A stretch of 64,000 bases of DNA from Globisporangium splendens. Its lineage: Eukaryota; Oomycota; Peronosporomycetes; Pythiales; Pythiaceae. The stretch is from positions 196,737 to 260,736 of the forward strand of contig VFIW01000103.1 of the NCBI GenBank assembly GCA_006386115.1, written 5' to 3'. The notes under the pieces are model-generated. The model ran no database searches. It saw nothing but the letters and a program-made list of their open reading frames with translations, and was not told the DNA's origin. The first letter of the stretch is position 1. Each line of letters begins with the position of its first letter. This document shows positions 1 to 12,148 of the stretch, piece after piece. A program made the translations under genes and the position numbers.

Positions 1-1890
1 CTCTCTCTCTCTATCGACAATCCTCTGCGCCGAGCAAGTGCAAATATGGAAGTCTGCGATGAGGCATTTTGCATTTGTCTCACTTTGCGGATACTTGGAG
101 TTTGTAACACGAGACCGTTGGGCAGGGTACAGTGTTGGCGGGGGATCTTGCAGAGACAGGAGCGCGATCTTGCTGCGGCCTTCCTTCCTCGTCACTGGCA
201 TCCACTTCAGATCTCCTCTCCGTTGCCGCTTGAGGGGAGTGAGTGATGCAGATGAAAAACTCAGACAATTGGGAGATTGATTGTCCAAACGGTGGCAAGA
301 ACCAAGCTGGTTTTCGTCCAGGTCAGCTGGATGTGCCGAGCGCTCTGATCGCGCAGCAGTCATCAGCATGCACGCCACCCCACAAACAGCAGAAAAAAAA
401 AACCAGGTCTGCCTGTACCGCGCAATATGACAAGCGGCATGCACAGTGTTGGCAGCTCTATCAGCAAATAAAAACACGAAAACAGAAGCCCCCTTGTGCA
501 TTGTCAAACAAACGCGCGTGCACACGTGGACGGATCAGAAAAAGGATAGAGCAGCCAGGCTGCCCTCTGTCTTTTTGATTTGCAATGGGTTCACTCGTGC
601 GTATTTTTCTGCAACCTCCGGAAAGCTTGGTGCATTTAACTTGGAGCGCATTCACGTCATCACTCCCCACAAATTGCAACGAAATGCCAGCGCAGCCATC
701 TCGCAATTCAATTTGGCAGGTCAGCAGACATCAGGGGGCGAGAGACGAGGCGCCTTCACACAAAAGTGTGATCCGTAAACAAGCGCACAACTCGTCACGA
801 TAGAAGACGCCCGTCATTTTCTACTCGGAAAAACCCACAGAATCTTGGGTTTTTGAAAAAGAAGGCTGATACCGGTCTTCTTTATTGCAACCAGGTAAAA
901 GATGCCAAAATAAGAACCATTTCGCGACAGCGCAACAAAGAATGCTGGTCGCTCGAAAGCTTCCATTTCAAGTAATAATTAGCGATTTCAAACCCTGAAT
1001 AGTGAACCTGACTCAGCCTGTCTCTTTCGCTGACAACATGCCTAGCCCTGGCCCGTCTCTGTTTCCGCAGAGAAAGCATCATGGCATCGTGTGCAAGGGA
1101 CGGGCTGCTCGGAGCAAATCCCCCACAGACTCATGGCTGCACCCCACGTGCTGACCTGACGACGCCGTTCGATCTTCAATGGTCTGGGGTGCGCGTTCCG
1201 CTTCTCCACACAACAACAGAACCGTACAACGGCGGCAAGAGCACTTGATTCTTTGCAGCGAGGCTGTGTCCAGTGCGGGAGATTCTGTGGTACACGCGCG
1301 TTATTAAATGTGACAGTGAGACCGAAAGCCGCTGCTTGGGACTGAAGGTGGGCTTCCTCTCCTATCATGAGATCTCCTCCCGCCTTCCAGTCTGAGACTC
1401 TGAGACACCAGCAAAGTTCAATGCACTGAGTTAAGTTGAGTGTCTTCAAGGTTTCTGGCGCTTGGGGAGAGAGGGGCGTGGCAATCAGGGGAGATGGGCG
1501 TGCACGTGGCACTTGAATGTTTACTCTATCCGCCATTATCGATTATCACAGATTCATATTCCATACAAATAGATGTGCAGATGGCAATCATAAGATATAG
1601 CAGTAAAGAGCCGATGGACTGATGGAGGGTTTTGATAGCTGCTCAAGTGTGTGGACGAGTGGATTGGACGAGCGAGTCTCCGTTGCGTTTTCGCGCGTGA
1701 CTTTTTTCGTTCTCGTACCGTACGAAGCGCTGATTGAAGATGAAAAAAGTGTCAAGCCTTCAATGATCCATCCCATGACGAGGACGCTCATCTGTAGCGG
1801 TAGAGCTCACTTTGAGGAGCTCACTTTGAATGGATGGCTACCTGAGCTTGTATCCAGAAGACTCGAGGTGTGCCTGCACAGTATTCGCCA
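1..1890. other. Gene-free left flank
   Basis: A CT dinucleotide run opens the window (about 12 bp). Only short, mutually overlapping ORFs without recognisable domains follow. The right end presumably contains the 3' UTR of the minus-strand coiled-coil gene that stops at 1891. I see no RNA gene or repeat here. Confidence 0.5.
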
Positions 1891-3620
1891 TTAGTGCAGT
1901 TGTTTCTTGTCGCCGCGTTCCACTGTGACAGAGGACGAGCCGCAGTATGCGTGCAGCTTTTTCAACCGGTTCTGGCGCTGCTGCTGCCGTTGCGCCATTT
2001 CCACGCGGCACGACTCCGAGATGAGCTGGAACAGCGAGTGCATGATCTCGCGCCGGAACGTCTCGTTCGGCGCGTCCGCGTAGCGCTCGAGGAGATCGAT
2101 CTCCTGGTCCTGGAGGCTGGTAAACGACTTTTGCAGAGCAGCGAGACGAGCCTCCAGGGTAGCGCACTTGTCGTTCAGCTGCGCCACCTGTCGTTGTTGT
2201 GCGATTGAAGAGTTGCCAGCGCCAGTCGAATTTTGTGGATGCATGTGCGACATCCAAAGCAAGTATGGGATATGCAGTCAACACGATGTCAGCAAATTTT
2301 GCACCATGCTCACCACCACCCTCTGCTATCGAGGAGAAAAAACTAAAGCTTGTCACGTGTTGATTTCGCTTGCGCTCGTTGTCCAACTCGGAGCGAAGCC
2401 GCTGCGAGGATTCCATGCGCAGTTTTTGAGCGGTGTGCAATTCGTGCTGCAAGTCTTCGATCTTCGCCTCGAAGCTGTCCTTCATGGCTTTCATCTCTTT
2501 CGCCAAGGCAAGCGCAAACGTTTCCTGCTCCTCCGCTACCCGTAGATCAGCATGCAAACATGTCATTGGTCAGCAGAGAATAAACGACATCTAGGGGGTT
2601 ATATTCATTGCCAGAAGCCGCGATTTACCTTTCGCAATGGCGCTCGCGAGTGCGATTTTGTCCGTTGCATCGGGCAACGATGGTGGAAGGTTGCGACTGG
2701 ATGCGCTTGCCTTCAGTTGCTCCGCAACAGGTACGGTGTCTTTACCTGCTGCAACTGCGTCTGAAAACGGGCTCACGCTACTGCAACTTGCACGGATACC
2801 CTGGGTTTTCGAAACTTCTGTTGCATTGCCAGCTTTTCTCATCGCACCAAACTGTTCCAGGTTGAGCTCTTCCAGTCGATTTTTCATGTGGATCAACTGC
2901 CAGTCAGCGTCACCCAGGTCCTGCTGCAATTGCTCCCATTTCGAGTGCATCCCTCGCCATTTCTCCACGTACTGGTTTTGGAACTTGTGAAGAAATTCGT
3001 TGAGCGTCGACCCGTTATGATCGCGGTGACTCGGTCCGCGAGCGTCCTTCCGGGTGGCATTGATTTCTTCAACTGAGTCTCGAGGTCTGGATCGGACCCT
3101 CGTGCGGACAAGACCTCGCTTTGCGACTCCTGTTCCTGCGTTTTTGCGAGCGCAAGTGCTGTTCGCCAATTGGCTTGCAACTGCGTCCAGCCGATTGGTG
3201 GCTCCTTCCTCTAGTATTGAAACAAAAACGCACATATTGAGCGAGATTCACAAGCAAAATTAGATATATATGCAAAAGGCAAATGAATAGGTCGGCACCG
3301 TGGCCAGCGCATCCTTGAAGAATACGATGTCTTCGTTCAGTTGCACTATTTGCTTGTCTTTCGCAGCCACAACGTTCGCTATCGCATTCCTTTCAGCTCG
3401 CATTGCAAGCATCTGTTGCTTCAGCACCTAGATGGAAGAGGAAGAAAATCAATTAAAAGCCGCGCTTCACCACTCTCATCGAAGGCGTGGGCACCTCTGT
3501 CTGTTGCAACACTTCAAGCAGGCTGCTAGTGTAGATGGATGAGGGGCTGGTCGCGATGCCGTTGCACCTTAACCCTTCTGTGGCCAATGGATCCTGCGAT
3601 ATTTTCAGCTCCCCATCCAT
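1891..3620 (-). CDS. Coiled-coil protein, five exons, possible frameshift
   Basis: I do not recognise the family. The best model is complement(join(1891..2187,2357..2535,2629..3210,3299..3427,3471..3620)), starting at the ATG at 3620. Each junction has GT..AG borders. The product is mostly heptad-rich helix: exon 2 gives VLKQQMLAMRAERNAI, exon 4 contains EEQETFALALAKEMK, and exon 5 is a Glu/Gln/Arg-rich coil ending in DKKQLH. Exon 3 starts in one frame (QLQANWRTALALAKTQ) and ends in another (LNEFLHKFQNQYVEKW), and its length is one base short of what the flanking phases need. There is therefore either a 1-bp indel near 3020-3090 or a missed micro-intron. The gene is divergent from the TMEM216-like gene 82 bp away. 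A structural or centriolar role is possible only by analogy. Confidence 0.6.
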
Positions 3621-3702
3621 TTGCTCGTCATTATGCTGCGGTGGATTATATCGAAAATCGCTACTTGAAGCATCGTCTGCAGCTTCCTTCCTTTCTACAT
3701 TG
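3621..3702. promoter_or_regulatory. Short bidirectional promoter region
   Basis: Only 82 bp separate the two divergent start codons at 3620 (-) and 3703 (+). Any core promoters must lie here or inside the opposing first exons. No clear initiator element was identified. The call rests on gene layout only. Confidence 0.4.
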
Positions 3703-4403
3703 ATGTACTTGCTTGCTGCAATCTCTGCGTATCTTCGACGGATACAGATTTCAAGCCTGTTGCTGCAAATCTTTCTTGTCTGCCACCAATGGTATCTGTA
3801 CATGTTCGTCCTCGTCACACTTGCTCTCTTCGTCTACAAAGGTAAAGCCAAAACAGTATAAATATGTCTGTGTATCACAACAACAAAAATGGAGGGGAAC
3901 TCGCACCATTTTCTTCTGAGAACTTGATTGTCCAGGGATCATGTTGCCGCATCCACCCACTGGTGCGTACACTTGGGATATCATCTTCCTGTTCCTGTAC
4001 CTGGTCATCGAAAACACGCGGCTGTTCCAAGGTACAATGCGCGGTTTGCTCCGAAACGCTGTGTCGTGGGTGGCAACCTTCTCTAATTGATGAATCATGT
4101 CTCAATGCAGTGTCGAAAGGCAACAAGACGAAGCAAGTGGGGCCGCTGATTCTATCGATGGCGCTTGCTCTGCCGACGCTTGTGTGCAACATTTATTACC
4201 TGCAACTCCAAACCTACGCGTACGTGACGTGCAAGCGTGCTTACCGAAGCAAATGAAGCGTAGCAGCGTCTAAATGCGTTGTTTCTTTATGTAGCGTGCG
4301 CCTTGACCAGGTCTTCAACGGACTCGCCATAGCACTGATCTGCTCGGAAGTGTTCTTGTCCATCTTGGCGCTGCTGCTCGCAAAGCACTCGGTCCTGTCC
4401 TAA
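3703..4403 (+). CDS. TMEM216: TMEM216/TMEM17-family ciliary transition-zone protein
   Basis: Splicing gives join(3703..3841,3936..4031,4111..4219,4295..4403), 150 residues, close to animal TMEM216 (about 145). Donors include gtaaag and gtacgt, and the phases close exactly. Four hydrophobic segments are visible. The family signature runs through all exons: YKG before a Leu/Pro loop, LFLYLVIENTRLF, a KGN loop, then YYLQLQTYA, RLDQVFNGLAIAL and SEVFLSILALLLA. TMEM216 proteins sit in the MKS/B9 module of the ciliary transition zone and control entry of membrane proteins into the cilium. In this lineage that would mean zoospore flagella. No single ORF shows the gene because all exons are short. 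The start is chosen at the Met that leaves a normal-length N-terminus (RRIQISSLLLQ). The 3' end converges on the purine gene. Confidence 0.85.
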
Positions 4404-4525
4404 TGCACGCATAGCAACAACAATCATTACAGTCAACACAGCAGAGACAACAGACACAACCGAATACAAATCTAATGTGCAATTAGAAAACGAAATTCAA
4501 TGTTGTCAAGATACGAATGAAGAGC

Positions 4526-7500
4526 TTATGCGATGATACCCTTCAAGATGACTTGCTCGCCCTCGCCTTCTCTTGCGATCACCTTGCCCAAGTGGAACAC
4601 CTTCTCGCCCGTCGCTTCAACCGACTGCACGACCTCCGCGACGTTCTCGTTCGGCAGCATCAGCACCATACCGATACCGCAGTTAAATGTACGCGCGATC
4701 TCGGTTGTGGACAAGTTGCCCATCTTCTGAAGCCACTTGAACACTGGAGGAAGCGACCAGCTCGAGCATTCGATCTCGACAGCCAAGTCCTTGCTGAGCA
4801 CACGAGGGATGTTCTCCAACAAACCACCACCGGTGATATGCGCCAGCGCGTGGATCAAGCCCTTCTTCACGGTTGGCATCAGCTGTTGGACATAGATCTT
4901 CGTTGGCGTCAGGAGACTTTCGCCAAGCGTCTTGCCGGCTTCGAAAGGCGATGGGTCACTGTACGCAAGACCAGACACTTCCACCAGCTTGCGCACCAAC
5001 GAGTAGCCATTCGAGTGAACACCCGATGACGCCAAACCGAGCACCGTGTATCCAGTTTGCACTGGGAGTGGGAGGATCGCGCTCTTGCGGACAGCGCCGA
5101 CACAGAAACCAGCCATATCGTAATCGCCGTCGTGGTACATCGATGGCATCTCAGCGGTTTCACCACCGATCAAACCACACAGAGACTGTCGGCAGCCTTC
5201 AGCGATACCCTTGACGACATCCGCAGCTTCGTTCACCTCCAACTTGCCCGTAGCATAGTAATCCAAAAAGAAGAGAGGTTCCGCGCCTTGAACAATCAGA
5301 TCGTTCACACACATCGCAACAAGATCAATTCCAACAGTGTCATGCTTCTTCGAGAGCTGGGCGACACGCAACTTGGTACCCACACCGTCCGTGCAAGCAA
5401 CGAGTACAGTGTCCCTGTCGTAACCAGCAGCTTGAAGGTCGAAGAGACCACCAAAGCCACCAAGGTCAGCATCGCAGCCCACTCGGACAGTGGACTTGCA
5501 GTATGGCTTGATCATGTCCACCAACTTGTTGCCGGCATCAATGCTCACACCGGCGTCAGCGTACGTGATTTCCTTCTTGGTTTGCGATTGCTTCAACAGT
5601 AAACCGGTTTGAGCCAGCTTGATCGCGTGGAGGAACCCAGCGCCTTCAAGCGGTTGGACTCGAGCCTTGAGGGTCTCAGCGGTGTCAGTTGGGAGCACTG
5701 GGCACTTGAGCTGCACAGCAATTGGACCGGCATCAACGTCTTCTGTGACAAAGTGAATGGTGCAACCACTTTGGGTCTTCTTCGCATCAATCACAGCTTG
5801 GTGAACAGCCAAATCCATGCCGCCCGCGAAATCTGGGAGGAGCGAAGGGTGCACGTTGAGCACCTTGTTTTCCCATTCCTTGCAGAATTCGCCAGACAAA
5901 ATACGCATGTACCCAATCAAAAGAACCAAATCGATGTTCTTGCTCTTGATCGTCTTCGACACCTCAGCGTCGAAAGCAGTTCGCGAAAGACCAGTCGAGG
6001 ACAGCGCGACAGCTTCGATGTTGTGCTTCTTCGCACGCTCGAGGATACCCGCATCTTGCTTGTTGCTGACGACAATTTCAATGCTGGCGTTCAGTTGACC
6101 CGCCTCGATAGCGTCGATGATTGGCTGCATGCTGCTTCCGCGAGTTGAGCCGAGAACAGCAAGTTTCAGCTTTTTCGCTCCGTGCAACAAACCCTTGAGA
6201 CCAATGTCGGAACGGTACTGCGCACCTTCGAATTGGATCTTCGAGACACCAGTGTACGCGCGCTTGATCGCTCCTTCGAGCGTCGCGTCGCAAGCAGTGA
6301 CGGCAAGCACACGGCCACCAGAAGTCACGAGGTTCTTGGCACTGTCCAGCGAAGTACCGGCGTGGAAGACTTCGACGTTGTCCAAGCTGCTAGCAGCATC
6401 AGTTCCAGTGATGATCTTTCCCTTTGGATAACTATCAGGGTATCCCTGGGAGGCAAGCACCACGGATGCGGCCGCGCCGCTCTTCCATGAGACCAGCGAC
6501 TTGTCCAATCGGTTCTCAACACATGCGCGCATGATTTCAAACAAGTCACTGTTCAACAATGGCAAGAGCACTTGCGTTTCCGGGTCACCGAATCGGCAGT
6601 TGTACTCCACAATCTTTGGACCCGTTGGAGTGAGCATGAAGCCAGGGTAGATCACGCCAACGTATGGCGTGCCTTCTGCCTTCATCGCCGCAATGGAGCG
6701 CTCGACGATATCAATACATTCTCGTTCGAGCTCAGGAGTCAAGCATGGCGCTGGCGCGTACACACCCATGCCACCAGTGTTTGGACCCTGGTCGTTGTCA
6801 AAGATACGCTTGTGGTCTTGAGCACCAGGCATTGTCACGACGCGGTCACCGTCAGAGAAAGCAAGAAGCGACACTTCTTCACCAGTCATGAGTTCTTCAA
6901 GCACGACTTCATCGCCAGCAGATCCGAAAGCCTTGTCAAGCATCACTTCTTTCAACGCTTCGTAGGTCTCTTCTTTCGATTGTGGGATCAAGACGCCCTT
7001 GCCAGCAGCGATACCCGACGCCTTGACGACGATGCGGTGGTCAATAGAATCCAAGTACGCCTTGGCTGCCTCGTAGTCCGTGAAATTATTGTACGCAGCG
7101 GTTGGGATGTTGTTGCGCTGCATGAAATCCTTCGAGAATGCCTTCGAGGCTTCCAACTGAGCAGCCTTGGCGCTTGGACCAAACGTTGGAACGCCAGCAG
7201 CGTTCATCTTGTCAGCAAGTCCTTCCACCAAAGGGGCTTCAGGTCCAACAACACAGAGCGACACGCCCTTGCTGAGAGCAAAGGCGATCAACTCGTCGTG
7301 GCTGCCGACTCCAATGTTCACGTTGACGATGCTACCATTCGCCGCACCATCCGTACCGGCATTGCCAGGTGCAACGTAGATTTTGCCAGTCGAAGGCGAC
7401 TGGGCAAGCTTCCATGCAATGGTGTGCTCTCTGCCGCCGTTGCCGACAAGGAGGACGTCATGCAACACTTCTGCAATAGGCAAGTACAAAAAAACAGAAA

Positions 7501-8056
7501 GTCAGCATGCAATGCATACGCCAAAATGTAGAATTGAGCATGTTGGGTACTCACCGTTGTCGTCGTGGAGGCTAGCGGCAATGGATTGGTCCAGTTGCGC
7601 AAAGAACGCGAACGCCTTTTCGGCGAGCACACGTCGCTCCTTGATCGAGAACGCGAGCGTACCGTTGCTCGAGATCTTGGCCTTGACCTGGGCGAGATCG
7701 CTCTCGTCAATGACGACGCTGATCTGCTTGTGGTTCCAGGCCGCCGTACGCACAAACGAGTACGGGCCGTTTACCCACTGCTCGAGCAGCGCGTGCTTGC
7801 TCTTGACAGACTCCCCGGCCGCGATCTTGGGCGGCGACGCAACGACGAGTTCGACGCGGTCGGCGAGCAGCAGCTGCACTTCCGACGGCGCCGCCACGGG
7901 GATGTGCGGCATCTTGGCGGCCACGAGCGCGGCGCTGAGCGCAGGAGAGCTGAGCGTGGCGACGCGCAGACCGCCGGCGACCAGGTCCTGCGCGAGCGCC
8001 ACGAGGGCATCCGAAGGGGCGTGGCCGCAGAGCACAGCGAGCGCGGTGGGGGCCAT
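4526..8056 (-). CDS. GART: Multifunctional purine synthesis fusion: IMPCH-like + PurD + PurN + PurM
   Basis: Model complement(join(4526..7470,7555..8056)), 1148 residues, with one 84-bp intron (gtgagt..cag). Residues about 169-597 are GAR synthetase (Pur[12 protein letters not shown]-grasp FGDPETQ). Residues 602-794 are GAR transformylase (PurN; NVHPSLLP with catalytic N706 and H708, and D747 in DAGPI). Residues 801-1148 are AIR synthetase (Pur[24 protein letters not shown]). They would catalyse steps 2, 3 and 5 of IMP synthesis in the cytosol. The order PurD-PurN-PurM differs from the animal order GARS-AIRS-GART. The first about 165 residues resemble the MGS/IMP-cyclohydrolase half of PurH, best at [15 protein letters not shown] and [16 protein letters not shown]. 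The PurH loop normally reading MDGRVKTLHP is not preserved, so this domain is probably inactive or regulatory. The start at 8056 is preferred; an upstream in-frame Met at 8149 adds a low-complexity leader. Confidence 0.95.
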
Positions 8057-8416
8057 GGAGTCCAAGCGGAGGGAGCGGGGCGAGGCACTTCGACTTGAGT
8101 GGTGTGGATGAGGATTGAAGCTCAACATGCGTCGGGGCGCGTGCTCCAACTGCTACACGTTCGAAACGATAGAAATAGAAACGGCGTTAGAAATGGACGT
8201 TTTGGCTGCCATCTTGCAACAGAGTGAAAATACAGGAGGTTTTGTATGAGACAGGAGTGATGGTGAGTCACGAGGTGTTGCGGGATGGGGGTAAACTTCA
8301 ATATGTTGGGTAAGGAGGTATGGGTGGTGCTGCGAGTGTGGCGGTGGTGGCTGCAGAAAACATCCGGTAGAGTGGCGATGACGGCAGTGACACAGAGTGA
8401 ACATGTGGGACGATGA

Positions 8417-8457
8417 GTGGAGCGCTCCACAGTGAGACGTCGAGTGGAACGCTCCAC
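8417..8457. promoter_or_regulatory. Pair of 14-bp palindromes upstream of the purine gene
   Basis: GTGGAGCGCTCCAC (8417-8430) is a perfect palindrome. GTGGAACGCTCCAC (8444-8457) matches it with one change, and the two starts are 27 bp apart. They lie about 360-400 bp upstream of the purine gene start. Paired palindromes of this kind often bind dimeric factors; that role is inferred. Confidence 0.4.
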
Positions 8458-10434
8458 GCTAATCGACGCAAATGTGTGGAGGGACCCACAGCGTGTGCTA
8501 CATTGACTGGGTGTAAATACTGAAACAAGTGAGCTCAAATATGTTTGCTGAGTTGAGGAGTCCTTGAGCATAGTCGCAATGTTAGAGGGCGCGATTCTTC
8601 ATCTGATTTGCTGCTCCAACACCAGTCTGGTGATTGCAGTGAAAGCACACGTCGGATGAGAATGGTAGCGTACAATCATAGCAGATATGCATCATCGTAC
8701 TAGGCATAGGATGGAATGTTGGATCTTCCAGCCTTGGTTAGCGCGTTTCGAGCTGACTGCCGAGTTGCAATGGATAAACATGTTTTGCTTTTTAGGTTCA
8801 ACGGAACACAGGACGAGTAACTTGGTTGCCCCTGTAAGCAAAACAGACGATCCCCAAGAGCCACAAGACCTCCAGGCTGGAGATCAGATCAGTCACTGGA
8901 GCCCAGCAACTATGCACCCCTGCTACTGTCGACTGTCGAGTGACCGTGAAGAGTTGCAGTGGATTGTCCACAGTAAAGGCACGACGCCTCCAGTCGGATG
9001 ATCGAAAGCTGAGCGGGAAGCCCAATGCAGAAGTGTCCGCCGGCGTTGATTGTTGCGAGGAAAGCCTGGTCCGAATGGGGTCACACACAGAGCGCCTGTG
9101 TCATTTTTACCAGCACAACAGACGAATGACGATTGCCCTGTTACTGCGGATTTGGATCGTGTCCAGGTGATCATGCTGAGACCAATCGAGAGAGTCAGTG
9201 CGTGGCGTGTGGGAGACCGCCGCCATCATCATCACGCTGCGGCGGACAACGCGACGACAGCAATCCTTCGGCGGTACAACTCTACAGTACTGTACACTGC
9301 AGGGGCTATTGCGAGACCAGTCCCGCCACGCCTGACCAACGGACTGCGAAAGAAACTGCGGCTCGTTTGACTTGGCGCTCGTCGAACAGCACGCCATATC
9401 ACGATACCTCGGTTTCTGAGAATGCATTCATCCCATCCGAGTACTGCATCGCCACCTGGATCACAGACTGCAATTTGCAGTTCCAGGCTTCTATTTTCCA
9501 GCAAAGCCTGAAAAAGTGCTTGAAAAATGTCTTGAGACCTTCCTTGGCCGTGGAGGATGAAGGCACCTTATCACAACACCTCAGTGATTGCTCCGTTGCC
9601 CTTCCTCCCTGCATCCGTCCGTCCAGTGGCTCTCTCGCAACTGCAACGCGCGAAAACAAGTGCATAAAGTGTGCTGCTGTGCTCGGGTTGAGCTCTTTCT
9701 TCCATCACCTTCGCGTCCGGTCCCTTCGGCTTTCTCGCCATCACAACCGTTTTTTTGGAACGATCTTTCACATCACCATGCACTGTTTTATGCTATTTGA
9801 TGGCGGCAGACACTGATCAGTGCTGCATTCCAATGCTTCTAAATCAGTGCACGATGGATGACCAGCGAACAAGGCGCACTCTCAAGACCGAGCAAACTGG
9901 CGAAAAAGACAAGCGCCTTGGGCCAAATAGACAAGGTCCCAGTCACTTCGATCGCATGCGCACGTGCATTCGCATGGCTCGCGAGCGATGGTGTGTGGAC
10001 AATGTGCTCGCTCGCTTTTACAGAGGGTCCCTTTTTGCGCTCTGCAGTCCACAAGCAAGGATCAATCTGCTCCGTGGATCAAGACCAGCTGTCACGAATC
10101 TCTTTTACGCATGGAGAGACCAAAGTGATAGTCATGTACTGATTTAGCGCCTACGCTCAACAATGTCGGCTCGGACGCACGCGTTATGTGATGTGCTTTC
10201 ACCCTCGCTTGCCGTCGGTCCAGCAGGGAAGAGTGACGCAGAAGCAGCCGGTTTCGTCGGGCCGTCGTGGCGCGATTTCCGAGCCAAGCAAATAGAGGAG
10301 GCGCTGTCTGTGTCCGCCTGCGCAGAGAGCCTGCGCATCCTCCGAGCCTCAACTAAACCAGATGCGCTCTCGACGCCAAAGGGAAACAACACACAAAATG
10401 GCACGCGATGCACATCCGCGTTTTCCGAGTCTCT

Positions 10435-10470
10435 GATTGGCTGATATTGAGAAGAATAGGATACGATTGG
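10435..10470 (-). promoter_or_regulatory. Two CCAAT boxes
   Basis: ATTGG (reverse CCAAT) occurs twice, each as GATTGGCTG, about 30 bp apart and 150-185 bp upstream of the ATG at 10618. The spacing and position fit a eukaryotic NF-Y type promoter. Assignment to the downstream gene is by position. Confidence 0.4.
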
Positions 10471-10617
10471 CTGGAAATAGGCGAAAATGACGAGGATGGA
10501 CTGGCGTTTTTGTGCCATGCGCGTAGCATGGCGTCTTCATGGCGTCATTCTGCGAAAGCCAGGCGAGCGCGCGGTCCGCCAGCGTTGACTTTCTTTCTTC
10601 CGACCTCCGCCGCACCG

Positions 10618-12148
10618 ATGAGCGCCTACGTGTTCGACGGCGGCATCCTCAGCTCCAATATGCACGACCGCCACGGCTACGCGGATCTCAGCAGCGGCAT
10701 GGTGCCACCGTCGTCCATGACGGTGCCGCTGGACCGCCTGTACTACCAGCAGCAGCCGCCGACGCAGACCGAGTTTGTCTGCAACGTTTCGGACGACGAC
10801 ACGGTCGAGCGCGACATTGACCTGGAGATCGAAGCGCGCATGCGCAGCCTCACGTTCCTCAGCGACGAAGAGAACGTGCTCAGTCTGAGCATGGGACCAG
10901 CGGCGAAATCAGCGGCCGCCTCGATGTCGGCGAAAACAACGAGCCCAGAGCTCCCGAGAACCATGTCCCAGCGCATGCTCTCGTCGCTCCAGAAGAACAA
11001 AATGAAGCAGATGCCGCGAATTGAGCGGAGCACGAGTAGCGGGGTGCGACAGAAGCCTGCGGCTGCCACTGTTGGAGCTGCCAATGGGCACAGCGAGAGC
11101 GGAAACTACTATCAGCATCCAGATCCGCTCGCTGCTCGTGAACGCATGACGAGGTCTACGAGCAACGCCGAGAGCCTAGAAGGCGCTCAACTCTCTTCGG
11201 GACGGGGATCGTCGACGTCGGCAGCAGAGCGCCTCGAAGCGCGAATCTCCAAGAGCTTCTTGAGCCGTCAAGACAGCTTTACGTCGTCCGCCGACGGCAA
11301 CGATTTCTCGTCCATGTACTCGGGTCGACGGACGTACCCAGCGGAGTCTGTGAAGAAAAACGATCAGCGACTGTCGGAAGGAACGCCTCTGCCAGCCCAA
11401 CCCGAGACGAGCATGATGGTCGCGCTGGAAAAAGGTAATGCCGATTGAGCTGACTGTTTGATGTGTGCGATTATGAATTTGGTACTGACTTCATGGCGTG
11501 CATGCGTACAGAACTAGAGCGAGCAAAGCAGATGAAAGTGCCTCGTGGCGCGCGTGTGACGGAACCGCTCGTTGATAAGATGCCAAAGGAGAAGAAGCAA
11601 GACACTGGCGTGTCGTTCCACTTCTACGGCGGATCGTCAATGCCTGCACCTACGAAGAGGAACAGACTGGCACTGACAATGGACGCAGATCCTGCGCACA
11701 ATGGACGGCAGCAATCGCAGGCGATGGTCGTGCCTGCGCGGGCTTCCTCGGCACTGGACCCAAAGTACACTGTGCTCGCGAACCAGCTCGGCGACATTGA
11801 AAAGCTGATTGACGGCATTGAGAATTGCTTATCTCCATCAACCGTCCACTCGCTCGCATCCGTGGTACTGGGGGAGTTGGACCTACTGAAGGAGTCCACG
11901 AAGCAGATCCGAACAAATGGCACGACGCTCATCTTGGCTGAAGTTGGTCGTCCACCAACCGGGGTACGTCTTTGCTGGCGTTTTCTTCCTGAGATTACGG
12001 GAGCCTAGACTGAAAACTGACCTTGGTTTTATCTTGTTTGATCGTGACGTAGACGGTTAACGCTCTCCGCCGCCTTGTTGCTCGAGCAGCCGCAGTGCAG
12101 AACCGCATCGAAGGGCTCAAAGCCTCGGTTCGAGAGATGGTGGCATAA
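10618..12148 (+). CDS. Unrecognised Ser-rich protein with helical C-terminus
   Basis: Model join(10618..11434,11512..11963,12053..12148), 454 residues, with gtaatg and gtacgt donors and closing phases. The N-terminal half is low complexity and rich in Ser, Ala and Met, with an acidic stretch (VSDDDTVERDIDLEIE) and basic patches (KNKMKQMPRIER). The C-terminal third is predicted helical (LANQLGDIEKLIDGIENC, then VNALRRLVARAAAVQ) and ends at VREMVA. No catalytic motif, signal peptide or membrane segment is visible. The Ser/Arg density suggests a phosphorylated scaffold, but that is only a guess. The start at 10618 follows the CCAAT boxes; longer in-frame starts upstream give no sensible sequence. 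Confidence 0.6.

Larger units (their letters stand above)
8057..10617. other. Long divergent intergenic region
   Basis: About 2.5 kb between divergent starts. It has only short, incoherent ORFs and no recognised domain, RNA gene or mobile element. Two 14-bp palindromes near 8.4 kb and two CCAAT boxes near 10.45 kb are listed separately. Confidence 0.5.

Noticed and set aside
1042..1536. 164-codon minus-strand ORF in the left flank
   Set aside because: No domain, no initiator or splice context, and composition typical of random ORFs.
6572..7531. 319-codon plus-strand ORF
   Set aside because: Antisense to the conserved PurD coding sequence; no coherent domain.
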